The notes beneath the pieces were generated by a model. The model was not told where the DNA came from. It did no database searches and was given only the letters and a program-made list of their open reading frames with translations. 18,224 nt of DNA from UBA6136 sp964344495. GTDB lineage: Bacteria > Pseudomonadota > Gammaproteobacteria > Methylococcales > Methylococcaceae. Below, piece after piece: positions 14,817 through 18,224 of this stretch. Where the stretch lies: assembly GCA_964344495.1 (NCBI GenBank), contig CAYFNI010000046.1, positions 1-18,224 on the forward strand, written 5' to 3'. The first letter of the stretch is position 1. Every line of letters starts with the position of its first letter. A program made the translations under genes and the position numbers.

Positions 14817-15595
14817 GCCGATCGGGCCAACTGATCGGACAGGTGTTTCACCCATGCAGTGTAGTCCGCCGTAAACCGACAGGCGGAGGAACGTGGCCGT
14901 GGCAGCGTGATCGACTCATCGGCCAGGACACCGGCGCCGTGTGGACCCAACAACACGATGCGGTCGGCGAGGTAAACCGCTTCGGAGATGGAGTGGGTCA
15001 CAAACACCACGGTCATCTGCCGCGCCAGCCAGAGCTGCTGCAATTGCTCATCCAGTCGTTGTCGGGTCAATTCGTCCAGCGCGGCAAAGGGCTCGTCGAG
15101 CAATAGCAGATCGGGTTGGGTGATCAGTGCACGCGCCAGGGAGACGCGCATTTTCATGCCACCGGACAGCTCGCCGGGATACCGGTCGGCTGCCTCAGCC
15201 AGCCCGACCGTATCCAGCCAGTTGCGGGCCGTGGCTTGCCGCTCGATCCGGGGCACGCCGGCCAGTTCAAGGGGCAGCTCGACGTTCGCCAGAACGGTTC
15301 GCCAAGGCATCAGACTGGCGTCCTGAAAGACATAGGCCAGACGCGGTGCAGGGCTGGGTCGTTCCAGGTGACCGGCGTCGGGTGAATCCAGGCCGGCCAG
15401 CAGGCGCAGCAAGGTCGATTTGCCGCAGCCGGAGGGCCCGAGCAGGGCGATGAACTCACCCGGATGGATCGTCAGGTTGAGCCGATCAATGACGGGGCGA
15501 CCGGCATAGTGGCGACTGACGTTCTGCAAAGACAACCCGACCCCGCGCCCGCTGGGCTTGCCGGCGCTCACGGGGCGGAGTTGGGCGGTCCTCAT
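14813..15595 (-). CDS. ABC importer ATP-binding protein (ThiZ/SsuB/TauB family)
   Basis: A 260-residue cytosolic ATPase that powers the importer. Walker A GPSGCGKST is at 53-61, the Q-loop Gln91 in VFQDASLMPW, the signature LSGGM at 143-147, Walker B LLLLDE at 163-168 and the switch His201 in VTHSISEA. The LMPWRTVLANVELPLEL segment is characteristic of the nitrate/sulfonate/taurine/thiamine-precursor group. About 20 residues before the first strand form a longer N-terminus than usual and may be partly untranslated. The ATG at 15595 lies 22 bases after the fabI stop and has no clear ribosome site. The spacing suggests readthrough from fabI. There is no space for a TPP or FMN riboswitch upstream. 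Confidence 0.9.
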   Translation of the reverse strand: MRTAQLRPVSAGKPSGRGVGLSLQNVSRHYAGRPVIDRLNLTIHPGEFIALLGPSGCGKSTLLRLLAGLDSPDAGHLERPSPAPRLAYVFQDASLMPWRTVLANVELPLELAGVPRIERQATARNWLDTVGLAEAADRYPGELSGGMKMRVSLARALITQPDLLLLDEPFAALDELTRQRLDEQLQQLWLARQMTVVFVTHSISEAVYLADRIVLLGPHGAGVLADESITLPRPRSSACRFTADYTAWVKHLSDQLARSA

Positions 15596-15617
15596 CGGGG
15601 GACCGTCAGACCGTTAA

Positions 15618-16400
15618 TCAAAGCCCGGACAGGCCGACGATGTTGTAACCCGCATCGACGTAAAGGATCTCGCCGGTGATGCCGGAGGCCAGATCGGAGC
15701 AGAGGAAGGCCGCGGCATTGCCGACTTCCTCGATACTGACATTCTTGCGCAGCGGTGCGGCCTGCTCGCCCTTGGCCAGCATCTCACGGAAGTTGGCGAT
15801 GCCGGAAGCGGCCAGCGTGCGGATGGCGCCGGCGGAGACCGCATTCACGCGTGTGCCTTCCGGACCCAGCGAGGCGGCCAGATAGCGGACATTGGCTTCG
15901 AGGCTGGCTTTGGCAACGCCCATCACGTTGTAGTTGGGGATGGCGCGTTCGGCACCGAGGTAGCTCAGGGTCAGAAGCGCCCCGTTGCGACCCGCCATCA
16001 GGGGGCGAGCGCCTTTGGCCAGAGCAGCGAAGCTGTAGGAACTGACATCATGGGCAACGCGGAAATTCTCCCGGGTGACGGCGTCGATGTAACTGCCTTC
16101 CAGCGCTTCGCGGGGGGCGAAAGCGACCGAATGCACCACAACATCCAGACCATCCCAGTGCTGTCCCAGGGCGGAGTACAGGCTGTCGATTTCCGCGTCG
16201 CTGACGACATCGCACGGCAGGACGATCTTCGCGCCCAGTTCATCCGCCAGTTTCTCGACTCGCTCCTTGAGCTTTTCATTCTGGTAGGTCAGTGCGATTT
16301 CAGCCCCTTCACGGGCCATGGCTTCAGCGATGCCATAGGCGATAGAGCGATTACTGGCGACGCCGACGATGAGGGCGCGCTTGTTCTGCATGAAAGCCAT
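15618..16400 (-). CDS. fabI: Enoyl-[acyl-carrier-protein] reductase (NADH), FabI
   Basis: Catalyses the last reductive step of each fatty acid elongation cycle, reducing trans-2-enoyl-ACP with NADH in the cytosol. It has 260 residues (E. coli 262). It starts MAFMQNKRALIVGVASNRSI with the glycine-rich cofactor site. The active site is visible as Tyr147, Tyr157 and Lys164 within SYLGAERAIPNYNVMGVAK. Ala93 occupies the place of E. coli Gly93, a site where triclosan and diazaborine resistance mutations occur; Ala is, as I recall, natural in S. aureus FabI, so resistance should not be assumed. The ATG at 16400 has GGAG 8 bases upstream. In Pseudomonas fabI directly follows ppiD; here it is about 7.4 kb away and inverted. 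The importer genes follow after 22 bases. Confidence 0.97.
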   Translation of the reverse strand: MAFMQNKRALIVGVASNRSIAYGIAEAMAREGAEIALTYQNEKLKERVEKLADELGAKIVLPCDVVSDAEIDSLYSALGQHWDGLDVVVHSVAFAPREALEGSYIDAVTRENFRVAHDVSSYSFAALAKGARPLMAGRNGALLTLSYLGAERAIPNYNVMGVAKASLEANVRYLAASLGPEGTRVNAVSAGAIRTLAASGIANFREMLAKGEQAAPLRKNVSIEEVGNAAAFLCSDLASGITGEILYVDAGYNIVGLSGL

Positions 16401-16436
16401 GATGTGTTCTCCGTTTGAGCTTGAATTCGGGGCGAG

Positions 16437-16465
16437 AGTATCCGACAGGCCTCGGGTTGTGTCCA
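16437..16465 (-). promoter_or_regulatory. Candidate sigma-70 promoter of fabI
   Basis: On the minus strand, TGGACA (16465-16460) matches TTGACA at 5 of 6 positions. After a 17-base spacer comes GATACT (16442-16437), matching TATAAT at 4 of 6. Transcription would begin near 16430, about 30 bases before the fabI ATG. The spacing is ideal, but this is a match by eye. Confidence 0.45.
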
Positions 16466-16490
16466 GACCGGGACCATTGGCGTAGGGGCC

Positions 16491-17660
16491 TCAGAAAGCA
16501 ATGGCAAAGCCGGCCGAACTGAGCAGGGATGGGCTGACCTGGTTGGTGCCGGCACTGCTTTGCCCCCACAGCGAGACCCGCGAGTTGACGGTCCAGATGA
16601 AGCCTGCGCCAATGATGTTTTCAACCGACTCTGATGGCGGATTGGACAGTAGCTGGCCGTTGATCATCTTGCGGTTGCGCGGCAGGTTGGCAGCGTTGAC
16701 AAACCCATGGATGAAAACGGCGAAATCATCATCAAACATATCCCGTTGCAGGGCCCACTGAAAAATCGCCTGCCACTCTGTTTGGCCGGCGGCGTTGCGG
16801 AGGCTGCCGGCACCGATGTTGTACTCCAGGTCGATGTCGAACGGCAGCGATTGATCAAAGTTGAACGTGAACGCCGGTTGCGTGCCGCCATTGGTGGGGT
16901 TGCTGCCGAGCCACTCCGTCACGATGTAGGCTTCGAAGCCCATGGCGGGCACATAAATGTCGGGTTTCTCAGTCCAGCACTGGATTTTGGTGTCGAATGC
17001 CACCGGGGAAAAGTTCCAGGAGTTGAACGATCCGCCGGTATGGGTGGGGCCATTGGTAAACAGGCGGAGTTCGATGTTATCGGTCAATCCATAGCGAAAT
17101 AGCGCTTCCATGTCGTACTGCTCGGGACCATTCGGGGATGATGCGCTGTAGCCGAACGGCTGGAACTCGACATAGGCATGACCCTCCGGCAAGGTAAATG
17201 CGCTGTTGGGCCAGTTGGCCAGATCGGCGCCTGGGTTGGCAATATCCGGTTGTTCGCGCCACGACTCGATGTTTTCCGGCAAACGGGCACGGGAGCGGTC
17301 ATAACGACCTTTGATAAAGAAACCACTGTCCCGATTGGCCGAGCGTGCGGTATAGCGTTTGACATCGCCATACTCCTTGAAGATGGGCGTTGTCGGTGGC
17401 GGTGTCTTGTCCCTGGCCAGCCCGGCGAGCCAGATTTTGCGACCTTCCGAACGACCGTATTGCAGAAACACGTCATAGTTTCGATCCCGTTCAACCGGCA
17501 GTATCAGCGGTTCCGGCACCGGTTTGGCGGGTGATTCGGGAGGGGTGTCGGCAAAATAATTGACCGGCTCGAACGGCGCGGCCAGCGCTCGCGAGTTGGG
17601 GTAGAGCCCACAGACGAGCCCCCACAGCGCCGCGATGACAGTAAAGACGAGACTGTTCAA
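16491..17660 (-). CDS. Outer-membrane beta-barrel, MetA-pathway-of-phenol-degradation-like family
   Basis: A 389-residue predicted outer-membrane protein. The N-terminus is a signal peptide (core VFTVIAALWGLVCGL, likely cleavage after SRALA). A Pro-rich linker and a polar region follow, then a barrel-like half with alternating hydrophobic strands: HAYVEFQPFGYS, NIELRLFTNGPTH and FDIDLEYNIGAGS, ending in the aromatic FAIAF. A terminal Phe is typical of BamA-inserted barrels. The pattern recalls the Phenol_MetA_deg family (PF13557), whose members are often annotated transporters without known substrate; the assignment is from memory. The only usable start in frame is TTG at 17660; an in-frame TGA lies just upstream at 17684-17682 and no ATG precedes the signal core. 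It begins 13 bases after the small periplasmic gene, so the two are probably co-transcribed. fabI follows after 90 bases. Confidence 0.72.
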   Translation of the reverse strand: MNSLVFTVIAALWGLVCGLYPNSRALAAPFEPVNYFADTPPESPAKPVPEPLILPVERDRNYDVFLQYGRSEGRKIWLAGLARDKTPPPTTPIFKEYGDVKRYTARSANRDSGFFIKGRYDRSRARLPENIESWREQPDIANPGADLANWPNSAFTLPEGHAYVEFQPFGYSASSPNGPEQYDMEALFRYGLTDNIELRLFTNGPTHTGGSFNSWNFSPVAFDTKIQCWTEKPDIYVPAMGFEAYIVTEWLGSNPTNGGTQPAFTFNFDQSLPFDIDLEYNIGAGSLRNAAGQTEWQAIFQWALQRDMFDDDFAVFIHGFVNAANLPRNRKMINGQLLSNPPSESVENIIGAGFIWTVNSRVSLWGQSSAGTNQVSPSLLSSAGFAIAF

Positions 17661-17673
17661 GGGAAGACGCGTC

Positions 17674-18156
17674 TTATTGCATCAACGGGACTTCTTCTTC
17701 GATGCCCGCCTCAATGAAGGCTTTCACCTTGCTTTCGAACTGAAACAAACGCGCCAATTGATGCGCGGTCAGTACCTTGCCCATCTCGGTGAAGGCATGA
17801 CGATCCAGCCGGATGCGGGCTTCTTCCTGTCCCAGCTTGTCGGCGATATACCGGCGGGCTTCGTCATCCGTCATGTTGTCGTAATTCTGGCCGAGGTAGA
17901 TCAGCAGATCCCGCCGTGCCGCGCGCAAGCTCGCCAGTTCAGACTGATAGTGGTCGTAGAGCGGCCAAAATTTGGCCGCAACGGACCGATCCAGCTGGAG
18001 GGTGTCGGCAACCATCTTGCGCCGCATGTCCAGCATGTCATCTTCTGCGACGACATGGTCCCCGCCAGCTGATTGAGGCCCATCGGCGGCAGCCAGGACC
18101 GGGTCAACCCCGCCCAGCGCCGCCCACAGCGTCACGTAACGCAGTCGCTCAAACAT
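17674..18156 (-). CDS. Small periplasmic helical protein, possibly Spy/CpxP-like
   Basis: A 160-residue exported protein. A signal peptide (MFERLRYVTLWAALGGVDPVLA) is followed by a mostly helical, charged body. It contains KFWPLYDHYQSELASLR, YLGQNYDNMTDDEARRYI, KLGQEEARIRLDRHAF and LTAHQLARLFQFESKVKAFI. The last segment, with LTxxQ followed by a helix, recalls Spy/CpxP-type periplasmic chaperones and metal-sensing proteins, but I do not recognise the exact family. I chose the ATG at 18156 because it overlaps the upstream stop as ATGTTTGA (translational coupling) and places a compact basic N-region before the hydrophobic core. An ATG at 18177 would add seven residues, and neither has a clear ribosome site. 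The outer-membrane protein gene follows after 13 bases. Function unknown; extracytoplasmic stress or envelope support is inference. Confidence 0.7.
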   Translation of the reverse strand: MFERLRYVTLWAALGGVDPVLAAADGPQSAGGDHVVAEDDMLDMRRKMVADTLQLDRSVAAKFWPLYDHYQSELASLRAARRDLLIYLGQNYDNMTDDEARRYIADKLGQEEARIRLDRHAFTEMGKVLTAHQLARLFQFESKVKAFIEAGIEEEVPLMQ

Positions 18157-18224
18157 CTTTCGGCGGCTTGTCGACATAGTCAATGAACCAGCGCACGTTC
18201 TTTTTCAGTTTCTTCCAGCCGGAG
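18149..18224 (-). CDS. 3' end of an unidentified gene
   Basis: The minus strand is open from the right edge to a TGA at 18151-18149 and encodes 24 residues ending ...VRWFIDYVDKPPKDV. It is rich in Lys and Trp and reads like a real C-terminus. Its stop overlaps the ATG of the small periplasmic gene by 8 bases, which supports both being genuine. I do not recognise the protein. It probably heads the operon that continues with the periplasmic and outer-membrane genes. Confidence 0.5.
   Translation of the reverse strand, partial: SGWKKLKKNVRWFIDYVDKPPKDV

Noticed and set aside
13362..14834. Plus-strand frame of 490 codons opposite the importer genes
   Set aside because: It is low-complexity Gln, Gly and Asp-rich translation opposite three well-recognised genes, so it is a shadow frame.
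1..18224. CRISPR array, insertion sequence, phage gene, toxin-antitoxin pair or attachment site at the tRNA ends
   Set aside because: No regularly spaced repeats, transposase motifs or integrase were seen, and I found no repeat of the tRNA-Asp or tRNA-Val 3' end elsewhere in the window.

Overview
The window reads as chromosomal DNA of a gammaproteobacterium. The left half carries the chaperone/protease block tig-clpP-clpX-lon-hupB, then tRNA-Val and tRNA-Asp, then ppiD, in the order known from Pseudomonas and relatives. ClpP, ClpX, Lon, HU and FabI all resemble their E. coli counterparts closely. No genus can be named with confidence.

Layout. Positions 1-8164 are on the plus strand. They hold the 3' part of tig, then clpP, clpX, a hairpin terminator, a heat-shock-type promoter, lon, a second terminator, hupB, two tRNAs, a third terminator, ppiD and a fourth terminator. 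Positions 8227-12529 are on the minus strand: an AI-2E-family permease, a P2-type cation ATPase and a YheU-family (UPF0270) protein. Positions 12569-13081 are on the plus strand and encode an ecotin-family periplasmic protease inhibitor. From 13086 to the right edge everything is on the minus strand. Read in transcription order from the right, this is the tail of an unidentified gene, a small periplasmic helical protein, an outer-membrane beta-barrel protein, fabI, and a three-gene ABC importer (ATPase, permease, THI5/NMT1-like lipoprotein). There is no gene-free stretch longer than about 210 bases.

How the genes fit together. Trigger factor, ClpXP, Lon and PpiD form a protein folding and turnover block. 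HU is a nucleoid protein and classical Lon substrate. In Pseudomonas fabI directly follows ppiD; here it lies about 7.4 kb away on the opposite strand, so the segment between them looks like an accessory insertion or rearrangement.

Most notable points. (1) lon is interrupted by one in-frame amber codon at a position that is Gln in E. coli Lon, with the rest of the gene intact. (2) The ecotin homologue has Arg at the position of the E. coli P1 Met and lacks both disulfide cysteines. (3) A near-consensus sigma-32 promoter precedes lon. (4) The THI5-like importer sits directly behind fabI with no room for a riboswitch. I found no CRISPR array, insertion sequence, phage gene or clearly new defence system.
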